From CAIOZA01 sp964464375 (GTDB lineage Bacteria; Bacteroidota; Ignavibacteria; Kapaibacteriales; UBA2268): a stretch of DNA of 64,000 nt. The DNA lies in the NCBI GenBank assembly GCA_964464375.1, contig CAYXFU010000016.1, positions 16,871 to 80,870 on the forward strand, in the 5' to 3' direction. The position numbers and the translations under genes are program-made. Position 1 is the first letter of the stretch, and every line of letters starts with the position of its first letter. The notes below the pieces were generated by a model, which was not told the origin of the DNA, did not search any database, and worked only from the letters and a program-made list of their open reading frames with translations. Below are positions 34,599 through 43,565 of the stretch, piece after piece.

Positions 34599-34730
34599 GG
34601 GAGGGAATCATGGCATGAATACTATATTGCCACATTTTCTACAAATCCTTATGGGATTATTATAAAACTTCCGAGAAAACCCAAACCCCTTTGAAAAAGG
34701 GGGCTAATACATTCTTTGTAAATCAATGAA

Positions 34731-34863
34731 TAGCCACGAGCTTTAGCTCGTGGTGAAAAGAAAAAATGATTTTATTTGGGGATTTATCCCCACAAAAAGA
34801 GTGATTTCGACTAAAGTCAATGAAAATAATTAGGAATCTTCCACGAGCTAAAGCTCGTGGCTA
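34731..34863. mobile_element. 133-bp MITE-like element with exact 23-bp terminal inverted repeats
   Basis: The left end is TAGCCACGAGCTTTAGCTCG followed by TGG. The right end, reverse-complemented, is the same 23 bases without mismatch. Each end is itself a palindrome (CCACGAGC and GCTCGTGG arms). Inside are a GGGGATTTATCCCC hairpin and CGACTAAAGTCAATG. There is no coding capacity. Flanks AATCAAT...ATTGATT continue the symmetry loosely. No target-site duplication could be proven. Confidence 0.8.
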
Positions 34864-35091
34864 TTGATTCCATCATATTTTATGAGAACGCACCAGCCCT
34901 TCTTGTTCCAAGGGGGATTAAGGGGGTTTCCGTTATTCATTTTTATATTCAAATATCGCTTTCATTAGCTTTTCACCGCTAATAGATATCTTAATCACTT
35001 CCATGGAAGAATGAGGACGATGTAAACAGGTGCTTTTTTCATGATATTACCGATCTTAAATTTATATGAACAATTTAACATCAAAGAACTT

Positions 35092-35120
35092 GGTGGTGGC
35101 GAATTCCTATCGCCACCACC
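35092..35120. repeat. 29-bp palindrome
   Basis: GGTGGTGGCGA and TCGCCACCACC form an exact 11-bp stem around a 7-base loop. It lies in the gap downstream of the lipoprotein gene at 35221. Confidence 0.8.
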
Positions 35121-35220
35121 ATCTATCATCGCCAAACACTTTATTTGGATTCTGCTGTCAATTGTCTTCTTTTGAAATGCTAATCCGGAGTTTGCATAGC
35201 ATATTCTTGCCATATTCAAT

Positions 35221-35868
35221 CTACATCTTCGCCAGATCTGCCAATTTCATTGATTTTGCGAGTGATTTAGCGAAATCCGTATTTGACTGATTCTCAACTC
35301 TGATTGTTAAAATGAATCTGTAGCCCACGGCAAATGTAAGTTCCGCAGTTTTGCTCGATTTAGTATATTTTTCGAATCCGGGGACTTCTTTGACACCAAT
35401 GTCGATTGTTCTCTCATAACCATTGGCATCTTCTCTCGAAAAGTTTGTGCTCATCCAGAAGAAAGCGGCAGAAAAGAGATCTTGAGTGGCATTATAATCC
35501 ACCAGCTTTATTTCGATGTCTTCGGCGGCTCCGGTTGCATTTTCTTTAACGTATCTTCTCGAAGATTCCGAATAGCTTAGTCCTGGCATGTTCATATTCT
35601 GTCCGGCTGGTTCTTCTGATTTATATCCGCTTATGGTAGGAGGCATGAATTCCTCAAGTTTTTTGAAAGGTAAGGACAGAGTATCACCTTTCTTTTTTCG
35701 TTCTTCCCAACGCGCTTTTGATTGTTCCTGTGCAGACTGCATATTCTTTGCCATTTCGGGAGCTTTTTGAGCTAGCTCGATAGCATCCTTAATTTCCTTG
35801 GCTTTTTCGCCACAGGACACAAGTATAAATGCAAATAAAGCGATAATGAGGGTAAGGAGTAGTTTCAT
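35221..35868 (-). CDS. Predicted lipoprotein of unknown function
   Basis: A 215-residue protein with a lipobox (ILVSC, Cys19) after a hydrophobic N-terminus. An alpha-helical, charged linker (about 20-65) is followed by a globular part (about 70-215). The segments MPPTISGYKSEEP, the repeated Phe/Ser/Asn pattern SAAFFWMSTNFSRE and GFEKYTKSSKTAELTFAVGY suggest a compact alpha/beta domain seen in uncharacterised Bacteroidota lipoproteins. I cannot name the family. It is a single gene with repeat DNA downstream. Confidence 0.72.
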   Translation of the reverse strand: MKLLLTLIIALFAFILVSCGEKAKEIKDAIELAQKAPEMAKNMQSAQEQSKARWEERKKKGDTLSLPFKKLEEFMPPTISGYKSEEPAGQNMNMPGLSYSESSRRYVKENATGAAEDIEIKLVDYNATQDLFSAAFFWMSTNFSREDANGYERTIDIGVKEVPGFEKYTKSSKTAELTFAVGYRFILTIRVENQSNTDFAKSLAKSMKLADLAKM

Positions 35869-35949
35869 AATAGACCTCTGATTTATTTAAGAAAATATTA
35901 AAGAACAGATTCTAATTTGATAACAAATATATAATTATTTTTTTTAATT

Positions 35950-36816
35950 TTAGATGTATTTTTTTAAAAGAAGATTTACTTCATTATACATTTCTTTTGT
36001 GAGGATTTCAGAGGCATAAGCACGATCGGCTGTAGCAAGCCCGATCAAACAATATGACCTGAGATTTTCGGGATTGCTTTTGAGTGCTTCTAAATGTGAA
36101 ACAAGAGTTTCAATTTCACCTCTTGCAATAGGCCCGGTTAATGGAATAATTTCTGAACTGAAATTATTCTCAAGAGTTGTTCTCATTATGGGTGGAATGA
36201 AAAGATCAGGGTTAATTCCGGCAGATTGAGCGATAGATCTTCCAAGATCGGCTATAGTACTTAAGAAATTCGAAACAGTAACAGCCGATGCATGGTAAAG
36301 TGTTTTTTGATTTGGAGAAAGATGGTTTAGATTTATAGCTTTACCATCAAATCCGGAAATAATCTCTTCAATTATTTTGAATTCAGAACTAGTCTGAACA
36401 CCCCAGCAAATATCTTTTAGAATCGATGGATCGGGATAGTAGAAAGTTTGGTATGGATGCGCCGAGGCTGTAATCACTCCTTCTTCAACAAAACCATCAA
36501 ACAATTCAATTCCCTTGCTGCCGGATAAATGCATAATCACTTTACAGGAAAGAGATGAATCAAACTGGCTTCTGAGTGTACTTATGGTTTCTGAAATATA
36601 TTTATCGGCTTTGGCAATAATGACTATATCGGGGAGTGACTGAATTAATCTTATATTTTTATAAAAATCTATTCCAGGAAATTCATCCAAAACTAATTCG
36701 GAATTATAACTCTCGGAGCAAAGCCACTGCAGTTGATTTCTGTTGAATAAATCTCTTGCAAGAGTGAGTCCAACCTTGCCTAAACCTACTATTCCATATT
36801 TCTTTATTTTATTCAT
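35950..36816 (-). CDS. DUF2520 Rossmann-fold protein
   Basis: A 288-residue protein with an N-terminal NAD(P)-binding fold (KYGIVGLGKVGLTLARDL, GLGKVG at 10-15) and the DUF2520 helical C-terminal domain (SAHPYQTFYYPDPS, then KTLYHASAVTVSNFLSTIAD). It resembles pyrroline-5-carboxylate reductase and ketopantoate-type dehydrogenases in layout. The substrate is not known. A terminator separates it from the OmpA-family gene that ends at 36874. Confidence 0.9.
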   Translation of the reverse strand: MNKIKKYGIVGLGKVGLTLARDLFNRNQLQWLCSESYNSELVLDEFPGIDFYKNIRLIQSLPDIVIIAKADKYISETISTLRSQFDSSLSCKVIMHLSGSKGIELFDGFVEEGVITASAHPYQTFYYPDPSILKDICWGVQTSSEFKIIEEIISGFDGKAINLNHLSPNQKTLYHASAVTVSNFLSTIADLGRSIAQSAGINPDLFIPPIMRTTLENNFSSEIIPLTGPIARGEIETLVSHLEALKSNPENLRSYCLIGLATADRAYASEILTKEMYNEVNLLLKKYI

Positions 36817-36826
36817 TTTCAGATAT

Positions 36827-36858
36827 AAAAAAAGAGGACGGAAAAACCGTCCTCTTTT
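36827..36858 (-). terminator. Terminator after the OmpA/PD40 gene
   Basis: Arms AAAGAGGACGG and CCGTCCTCTTT with a 5-base loop. On the minus strand a T-run follows (AAAAAA on the plus strand at the left end). It sits 16 bases past the stop at 36874 and 10 before the next gene's start. Confidence 0.88.
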
Positions 36859-36873
36859 CTAGATAATAAATTT

Positions 36874-39558
36874 CTATTTCTTTTCAATTGGTGTGTTAAT
36901 CTTAACAAAGACTGTTCTGTTATAAAATCTTCCTTCAGGAAGGGTATTGTTATAAAGCGGTTCATCTTCGCCAACTCCACGTTTGGAAATTTTGCCGACT
37001 TTACTCTTTGTTTGTTTCATTATACCGTCATAGACTGTATTTGAACGTTTGTCAGATAATTTCTGATTGTGGTCATAAAGTCCGACAACATCTGTATGTC
37101 CAACAACTTCAATTGAAGAATTTGGCATACAACGATCGTAAACATAATCTCTCATAATTCTCTCATTCAATGGACCTGCAAGAGGACTATCAAATGGGAA
37201 GAGAATCAAGCTATAGTTTTCCTTTGTAGAATCTTTGTCAGTAACGATTCTTTTCTTTCGTGTGGTAACCTGTTTTACTGGAATAGTTATAGGATCTGAT
37301 TCGCATTCCTTACCTGATTTTGTAGTAAGAACTAGTTTGGCTACAAATGATTCTTCATCTTTTGGATAAAATTCACTTTCATTCTGCCAGTTCCAAACAA
37401 TATCCTGATCTGTAATGCCAACATTGGCGAGTGTTTTCCAACCTCCAGCACCATGTTTAACTTCAATTCTTCTCTTGGCAATAAGATCATCTTCGATACC
37501 ATTTTTCATAGTGAATTTCATTTCGTCGGGTTGAGGGAATGTCTTTGGATCTTTATCAAAAACCGGTTTCATAACATTCCATTCGGGACAAAGAATTTCT
37601 ACGCGACGGTTTTCTGTGATACCAAGCGAATCTTTAAGATTTGAAATTCTTTCGGGTTTGTCTCTTACAACGAGTTTCATTCTGCTTTCAGAGATGTTCC
37701 AAACGTCCTTCAAATAATTATAAACGTTTGTTGCTCTTTCTTTTGAAAGACCTGCGCGTTTTTCTTCAGCAGTTGTTCCGTCGTTGCAACCAACAACTTC
37801 AATTTTTGCATCGGGGAATTGATTTAATCTATATCCATAGATATTCAAAACATGATAATATCTGTCAAGAGTTCCGCCATTGATTGTAGAATCGGTGAAA
37901 TCCTTTGTAGCAGAATTAGAGCTGAATATGTTGTATCTTGAAGGAATATCAGATTTACCCAGATCAAAGAATACATAATTAAGAAGTGGATACAAATCCC
38001 ATGTCATGAATTCTTCCATAACAAGACCATTGTAACCTGCTAATGCAGGTTGCGATGCTTTATTATTTTTAATGTATGAGGCTTCGTCAATTTCTTTTCC
38101 GATAACCGGACGCTGACCTAATGTAAGTGTGATTTCAATAAAGTCAGCAAATTCCTGTGTTTCTTCCAATTTCTTGGTCTTTGCAGGTTTCATTACGCGC
38201 TGAACTTTTTGAGTAACACCATATTTTGCATTTACAGCAGAAACCTGCAAATCAACAAATTTTAATGAATCCTTAGGATTACCGTAATCAGTATTAGAAA
38301 CGATCATTTCAATTTCAGTTCTATTCATTGTCAAACTGTCACTGAACACTCTGTTAGTTACTGGATTTGAGATAGTAACCGTTGCAGGAATATTCTGTCC
38401 TGAACATTCGTCAACAACTTTCACCTTAACGTTCACTGCGCGGAAGAATGATGGAACGAAAGCCATGAAAACATCAAGGTCACCCTGGTAGTGGGGCAAA
38501 TCAGTTCTTCTTGAAGAAAAATAAAGAATATCTCCGGAAGCTGGCAAAGTGATAAACTGATCGTCCTCACCTGTATTAATTGGCTCAAGAAGGTTTTGTG
38601 GTTTTGTCCATTTCATATTCTTGTCGTCCCCTTCGTTACGGGTCAGATAAAAGTCCAGTCCACCAAGATTAGGAGTATGTCCTTTTGAAGAAAAGAATAA
38701 TGTAACGTTATCAGCGGCGATAAATGGTGCAACATCAGCGGCTGGAGTATTAATTACTGACAGGTTCTGAGCTGGCTTCCATTCTTCAGTTTCTGCATCC
38801 CAATCTGCATACCAAATATCCATATTTTCAGGCTTGGCATCTCCGTTACTATTAGGACCCGGTCTTGTAGAAGTAAAATAAATTCTACTTTGGTCAGGAG
38901 CAATAGATGGCTGGGAATCCCAATATTTTGAGTTTACATTTTTTCCTAAATTAACAGGACGACCCCAACGGTCTCCTTCAATAGTTGTTTTATAGATGTC
39001 GCAGCTGCCTAAACCATCCGGACGTTCACAACCGGTAAAATAGAGAGACTGTCTGTCTGCAGCGATTGAAGCCGCACCTTCATTCAACACTGTGTTAACA
39101 CCAAGATTACCAAGGTTCGTTGTTGTGTCGATATTATAAAGAGGTAAGAAAACAGTATCCATTCTGTCATTCTTTTTTGCAGCCCAAAAGTCATGAGAAA
39201 AAACTTTCTCGTTGTAAGATTTGCTTCCGGGACGGTTCGACACAAAGTACAGCGTTTTACCGTCGGCACTTACTGTTGGAGCATAATCCACAACATTAGT
39301 ATTAATCATAGGACCAAGGTTGATTATTCTGATTCGTGCCCTGCTCTCAGGGCTCAGTATTCCTTCATCCTGCTGCTGCGTGCTTGTTGGAGTTGCAGTT
39401 TCCAAAACTGCACCATAAAGAATAAGAGTTGATCCGGCTGGATTGACAGCTAAATCGGAGTTTTTCGAATTGTTCATTATTGCTTTATCTTCAGATCTTA
39501 AAGCCTGAATAAAGAAAAATGACACCAGAACTAATACAAATAGAACTTTTCGACACAT
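36874..39558 (-). CDS. PD40 propeller protein with two OmpA-like domains
   Basis: An 894-residue exported protein. Signal peptide residues 1-20; PD40/WD40-like propeller at about 95-370 with units such as APTVSADGKTLYFVSNRPGS, SIAADRQSLYFTG and DVAPFIAADNVTLFFSSKGH. A linker domain at about 375-480 precedes two OmpA-like peptidoglycan-binding domains: about 525-660 (FFDLGKSDIP...SKERATNVYNYL...NRRVEIL) and about 785-890 (LFPFDSPLAG...GHTDVVG...SDKRSNTVYDGI). PD40-plus-OmpA proteins anchor outer-membrane machines to peptidoglycan, including the PorE component of T9SS. Such a role here is plausible but not shown. The duplicated OmpA domain is less usual. Confidence 0.88.
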   Translation of the reverse strand: MCRKVLFVLVLVSFFFIQALRSEDKAIMNNSKNSDLAVNPAGSTLILYGAVLETATPTSTQQQDEGILSPESRARIRIINLGPMINTNVVDYAPTVSADGKTLYFVSNRPGSKSYNEKVFSHDFWAAKKNDRMDTVFLPLYNIDTTTNLGNLGVNTVLNEGAASIAADRQSLYFTGCERPDGLGSCDIYKTTIEGDRWGRPVNLGKNVNSKYWDSQPSIAPDQSRIYFTSTRPGPNSNGDAKPENMDIWYADWDAETEEWKPAQNLSVINTPAADVAPFIAADNVTLFFSSKGHTPNLGGLDFYLTRNEGDDKNMKWTKPQNLLEPINTGEDDQFITLPASGDILYFSSRRTDLPHYQGDLDVFMAFVPSFFRAVNVKVKVVDECSGQNIPATVTISNPVTNRVFSDSLTMNRTEIEMIVSNTDYGNPKDSLKFVDLQVSAVNAKYGVTQKVQRVMKPAKTKKLEETQEFADFIEITLTLGQRPVIGKEIDEASYIKNNKASQPALAGYNGLVMEEFMTWDLYPLLNYVFFDLGKSDIPSRYNIFSSNSATKDFTDSTINGGTLDRYYHVLNIYGYRLNQFPDAKIEVVGCNDGTTAEEKRAGLSKERATNVYNYLKDVWNISESRMKLVVRDKPERISNLKDSLGITENRRVEILCPEWNVMKPVFDKDPKTFPQPDEMKFTMKNGIEDDLIAKRRIEVKHGAGGWKTLANVGITDQDIVWNWQNESEFYPKDEESFVAKLVLTTKSGKECESDPITIPVKQVTTRKKRIVTDKDSTKENYSLILFPFDSPLAGPLNERIMRDYVYDRCMPNSSIEVVGHTDVVGLYDHNQKLSDKRSNTVYDGIMKQTKSKVGKISKRGVGEDEPLYNNTLPEGRFYNRTVFVKINTPIEKK

Positions 39559-39798
39559 AGCCTAAAACCTATAAAAAAATTTATAAATTAAAATTAATTG
39601 TTGAAATTAATTAAAAAAACTAAAAAAGTGTAATTGAACTTTTAGGAAAGAATAATATACTCTAAATCAAATTAATACACAACAAAATAATGAAAGATTG
39701 TTAAAAAAAATTCACACTAAGGCAAAAATGTTAATTTTTATTAACACCTATATCTGAAAAAGGTTAGCAGAAAATATTTATATACGTTTAATACAATT

Positions 39799-40635
39799 CT
39801 AATTGAATCTTTTTTGTAAAGCTACTCTGAGTTCAAATAAAATCCGCCAGTTCAATACCTTGAAGCCATCACCTTTGGTGCTCAACGAAGTTAATGGATA
39901 ACCAAAATCAAAAACTGGTGTTAGATTAACGTTTTTGGCGAGTTCAATATTCACTCCTATTGCAGGAACAAGATAAATCTGGAATTTATTTATATCAGAA
40001 TATTCACCTTCTCTGACAACTGCAACATTTCCTGAAAAATCTTTAAATTCAAATTGTCCAATTTCTCCGCTAGAGAGTAGTGCTGTCTTCTGAGTCAATT
40101 CTTCCGTATGCCGGACATGTGAATAAACAAGATATCCTGCTTCAACGCCCATCCTCACAAAGAATGAATTTGACGGTGACCACTTGATAAAAGGCATTAC
40201 GGTTAAATTTACTAATCCTGTCTCTGACTTTTCCCTAATCATAACATTAACCATTTCTTTAGTCTGCGATACCTGGGAAGTAAATAATAGAGCACGATAA
40301 TCAAGAAAAGAACTGACAACATTAAGAACATTCAATCCAACTGCTGCACCTAACTGCCAGGTTGGAGATAAATCAAATTCATAAAGAAGTCCAGCTTTAA
40401 AGCCGAATCCATTGCCACTATCAAAATTACAACTATCGCAACCGGTATTATAGTAACCTGATTGAATATTTTGGCCTAATCCGACGAAAATTCCTAACTC
40501 CTTCTGAGTAAAAGTTTTACCGGGATTTAAAGGAGAGGCACCTAACGTCTGTGCAAATAAATTTTTAGTTGATATAAAATTGAAAGAAATAATTAATAAA
40601 ATAATTATTAATTTTGTTAACTTTATTCTTTGCAT
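39799..40635 (-). CDS. Outer-membrane beta-barrel protein
   Basis: A 278-residue protein if the ATG at 40635 is used, which gives a clear signal peptide (MQRIKLTKLIIILLIISFNF, cut after FAQ). An upstream ATG at 40683 would prepend 16 residues and touch the neighbouring gene. The mature part alternates strand and turn (FVGLGQNIQSGYYNTGC, FGFKAGLLYEFDLSPTWQLG, FFVRMGVEAGYLVYSHV) and ends in a strand with a C-terminal Phe-Asn. This is the PorT/OMP_b-brl type of barrel. It is divergently arranged with rsmB. Confidence 0.82.
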   Translation of the reverse strand: MQRIKLTKLIIILLIISFNFISTKNLFAQTLGASPLNPGKTFTQKELGIFVGLGQNIQSGYYNTGCDSCNFDSGNGFGFKAGLLYEFDLSPTWQLGAAVGLNVLNVVSSFLDYRALLFTSQVSQTKEMVNVMIREKSETGLVNLTVMPFIKWSPSNSFFVRMGVEAGYLVYSHVRHTEELTQKTALLSSGEIGQFEFKDFSGNVAVVREGEYSDINKFQIYLVPAIGVNIELAKNVNLTPVFDFGYPLTSLSTKGDGFKVLNWRILFELRVALQKRFN

Positions 40636-40683
40636 AATCGTCTCAAACTTTGTTAAATTTTTCATAATAATTATATAAAGCAC

Positions 40684-42162
40684 ATGGATAACATTAAACT
40701 AACCGAATCCGATGATCCAAACATGCTACACGACAGTCAGTATGCTGATTTTCCAGAACAATTTAATAATCAGCATTTAGACTTAGCGGATGACCACGAA
40801 TTTAAATCACAAGACGAAGAGAAAGTGTTTCTTAGTGGAGCAAGATTTTCTGCAATACGAATATTAAGCAGATTCGAAAGAAGCGATTCGTATATCGACA
40901 AGCTTTTAGATTACGAAATGAAGACTGGCAACCTTAATCCAATGGATAAAAATCTACTGAATGAGATTGTTCATGGAGTTATTCGTTGGAAAGGAAAGAT
41001 TGATTGGGTTCTAGTCGGATTCTATCATGGCGATTATCTCAAATGCCTGAATATCGTAAAGAATGCTATGCGGGTAGCTCTTTACCAGATTCTTTATCTC
41101 GACAGAATTCCAATTCCTGCCGCCATCAATGAATCAGTTGAAATTGTGAAGCGTGTTCAAGGTGAAAAAACAGCCGGAATAGTAAACGGTGTTCTTCGCA
41201 ACATAGCAAGAAATATCGACAACATTCGCTTCCCCGATAAAGGCGAAGACATTATATATCATTTTTCTGTTATGTATTCTCATCCTCGATGGATGGTAAA
41301 AAGATGGCTTGAAAGATACGGTGAAATTCAAACTGAAAAACTTCTGTTCACTAACAACCGCAGACCTTATACAACATTAAGAGTCAATCTGCTAAAAGCT
41401 AAAACTGAACATGTTATCGAAGTGCTCAGAAATTATAATATGTATTACTTCGTATCACCATATATAAAAGATTCTATCGTTGTGAAATCCAATAAGCCGG
41501 AAGTTCCGTCACTCGACATGTTCAAAGATGGCTGGGTTACTATTCAGGATACGAGTGCTTCTCTAGCTGCATATCTTGCACAGCCAAAGGAAGGCAACAG
41601 AATAGCTGATGTTTGTGCCGCTCCCGGTGGCAAATCCTTTTATCTTGCAGAAATGATGAACGATAAAGGGAAAGTTTACGCTATCGACCAGTACCCATCC
41701 AAATTGAAATTTATAGAAGAAGGTGCCGAAAGATTGGGCTTGACATCTATCGAAACTATGATTGGAGATGCTACTTGTATTGAATTTGATGAACAGGTTG
41801 ACATAGTATTTACTGACGTTCCTTGTTCCGGACTGGGCACATTGGCGAAGAAGCCTGACATAAAATGGAAGCGTGAACGTGAGGACATTTATGTTCTTGT
41901 TGAAACACAAAGAAAAATTCTAAAAAATGCAGCCAAGATACTCAAACCAGGTGGAGTACTGCTTTACTCTACCTGCACTATCGAACCCGAAGAGAATGTA
42001 GAAAACATTGAATGGTTTTTGAAGAATTATCCTGAGTTCGAACTCGATCCTGCTGAGAATTATCTTCAGCCTGAACTATGTAAAGCCGGTTACATGATGC
42101 TATATCCACATACTCATAATATCGACGGTGCTTTTGCGGCGAGATTGATTAAAAAGGGATAG
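40684..42162 (+). CDS. rsmB: 16S rRNA m5C methyltransferase RsmB
   Basis: A 492-residue enzyme that methylates C967 of 16S rRNA. A NusB-like RNA-binding domain covers about 50-185 (AIRILSRFERSDSYIDKLL, PIPAAINESVEIVKR). The SAM fold has motif I IADVCAAPGGKSFYLAEM. The two catalytic cysteines are Cys381 (DVPCSGLGTLAKKPDIKW) and Cys431 (LLYSTCTIEPEENVEN). The first 45 residues are an acidic extension not typical of RsmB; an internal ATG at residue 14 is possible. It is followed after 6 bases by the aspartokinase, so the two share an operon. Confidence 0.95.
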   Translation: MDNIKLTESDDPNMLHDSQYADFPEQFNNQHLDLADDHEFKSQDEEKVFLSGARFSAIRILSRFERSDSYIDKLLDYEMKTGNLNPMDKNLLNEIVHGVIRWKGKIDWVLVGFYHGDYLKCLNIVKNAMRVALYQILYLDRIPIPAAINESVEIVKRVQGEKTAGIVNGVLRNIARNIDNIRFPDKGEDIIYHFSVMYSHPRWMVKRWLERYGEIQTEKLLFTNNRRPYTTLRVNLLKAKTEHVIEVLRNYNMYYFVSPYIKDSIVVKSNKPEVPSLDMFKDGWVTIQDTSASLAAYLAQPKEGNRIADVCAAPGGKSFYLAEMMNDKGKVYAIDQYPSKLKFIEEGAERLGLTSIETMIGDATCIEFDEQVDIVFTDVPCSGLGTLAKKPDIKWKREREDIYVLVETQRKILKNAAKILKPGGVLLYSTCTIEPEENVENIEWFLKNYPEFELDPAENYLQPELCKAGYMMLYPHTHNIDGAFAARLIKKG

Positions 42163-42168
42163 AGCAGA

Positions 42169-43482
42169 ATGGATATAATTAAGGTCGGTGGTGCCGTCCT
42201 TCGTAATATTGACGGATTCAACAAATTCGCTAAGATATTGGGTGATCAACAATCCGATAATCTCATCATTGTTGTCTCAGCTTTTTCCTTATCTACTCGC
42301 GAGCTTTCTTCTATGGCTCATTTAGCAGAGATAGGTAACAAGGAAAAAGCTTTTGCTTCAACCGAAAAGTTTATCAAAAAACACCTCAAATTAGCTGAGA
42401 ATATCATCAAGAGCCATGATCTGTTGATTCAATTAAATAATCAGCTAGATTTGATTTCTCAGAAGCTTTACAGCATCATCGAAGGTATTGCCATTACAAA
42501 AGAGCTATCATCGAGAATTCTCGATCTTGTGCTCAGCTTCGGTGAATTATACGCACTGACGATTATTGATGCTCTTTTAACCGATAGAAAATTCCCACAT
42601 AAGACCATTGATTCTACTACTTTGATTGTTTCCGATAATTCCTACGGTAATGCAAAACCTATCGAAAAAGAGACACTGGAAAGAATCAATAAACTTTTAA
42701 TCCCTGAAATTGATAGACATAAGCTGATTCTTACTCAAGGATTCGTTGCTTCTACCATGAACGGTGACATCACAACAATGGGAATAGAAAGCTCCAACCT
42801 TACTGCCGCGATTCTTGCAAAAATGACTGGGGCAAAAAGATTAACACTCTGGACAGACGTTCGCGGCATCAGATCTGCCGATCCGAAAATTGTGGGCAAA
42901 ACCAAACTTATAAGAAACATGAGCTATTCTGAGGCATATACTGCCGGTGCCCTGGGATTAAAGCTGATTTATCCGGGAATGATTGATTATGCTAAGGAAA
43001 ATAATATTGAATTAATTTTCCGTTCCGCATTCGATGGTCATAAGGAATTCACAACAATAAGCAAGAAGTCCGGCGAGAATAAACTAATTATATGTTCCGA
43101 TGGATACCGACTTATTGAAATAACACCGGAGGACAGCACTCAATACCAAATAGCAAGTAACTGGGCACAGCAACTTATAAATAATCCTGAAATAATTGTT
43201 AAGTCAAGCACCATTTCATCCGGAAAGATTTCAGTTCTAATCAAGCAGAATGGAACAAAAATTATCCCACCAAAGGAATTGAAACCGGAAATATTTGATA
43301 GTATATCGCAAATCTCTACTGTTAACATCCCAAAGGATAAACTTCTGAAAGTATTAGCAAAGGAAGAATTTTCGATCAGATATTTATCGGTAAGCGATGT
43401 TGGCACAAATTCTTCAGTATTCCTAGTAGAACAGAAAGATTCTGAAGAAATGATAAATCAACTGCATAAGAAATTAATATAA
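42169..43482 (+). CDS. Aspartate kinase, divergent
   Basis: A 437-residue amino acid kinase. The N-terminal motif reads IIKVGGAVL instead of the usual K-F-G-G-T-S. The substrate and nucleotide segments QGFVASTMNGDITTMGIESS, then TLWTDVRGIRSADPKIVG and the SYSEAYTAGALGLKLIYPG block are typical of aspartokinases. Two ACT-like segments (about 295-437) would allow feedback control but are degenerate. It catalyses the first step of lysine/threonine/methionine synthesis. It is downstream of rsmB in the same operon, and a 33-bp palindrome follows the stop. Confidence 0.88.
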   Translation: MDIIKVGGAVLRNIDGFNKFAKILGDQQSDNLIIVVSAFSLSTRELSSMAHLAEIGNKEKAFASTEKFIKKHLKLAENIIKSHDLLIQLNNQLDLISQKLYSIIEGIAITKELSSRILDLVLSFGELYALTIIDALLTDRKFPHKTIDSTTLIVSDNSYGNAKPIEKETLERINKLLIPEIDRHKLILTQGFVASTMNGDITTMGIESSNLTAAILAKMTGAKRLTLWTDVRGIRSADPKIVGKTKLIRNMSYSEAYTAGALGLKLIYPGMIDYAKENNIELIFRSAFDGHKEFTTISKKSGENKLIICSDGYRLIEITPEDSTQYQIASNWAQQLINNPEIIVKSSTISSGKISVLIKQNGTKIIPPKELKPEIFDSISQISTVNIPKDKLLKVLAKEEFSIRYLSVSDVGTNSSVFLVEQKDSEEMINQLHKKLI

Positions 43483-43498
43483 TAATAGTGTCTTATTT

Positions 43499-43531
43499 TG
43501 ATGGACTCAACTTCGGAAGTAGAGTCCATCT
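43499..43531. repeat. 33-bp palindrome after the aspartokinase (family B, intergenic)
   Basis: GATGGACTCAACTTC and GAAGTAGAGTCCATC-type arms with one internal mismatch. Its arm differs from the one inside the T9SS genes at 1218 and 52107 at only a few positions. The region between the stop at 43482 and 43566 holds nothing else. Confidence 0.82.
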
Positions 43532-43565
43532 TGCATGGGCTTTCAATCCTATCTTAAGACTTTCT

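Larger units (their letters stand above)
34413..35220. other. About 800 bp of repeat-rich intergenic DNA
   Basis: Contents in order: a 27-codon orphan reading frame (34418-34501), the second copy of the 27-bp repeat (34572-34598), a CCCCTTTG...AAGGGGG repeat (34677-34706), a MITE-like element (34731-34863), a related AAGGGGGATTAAGGGGG piece (34895-34929) and a palindrome (35092-35120). I see no complete gene. Confidence 0.7.
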
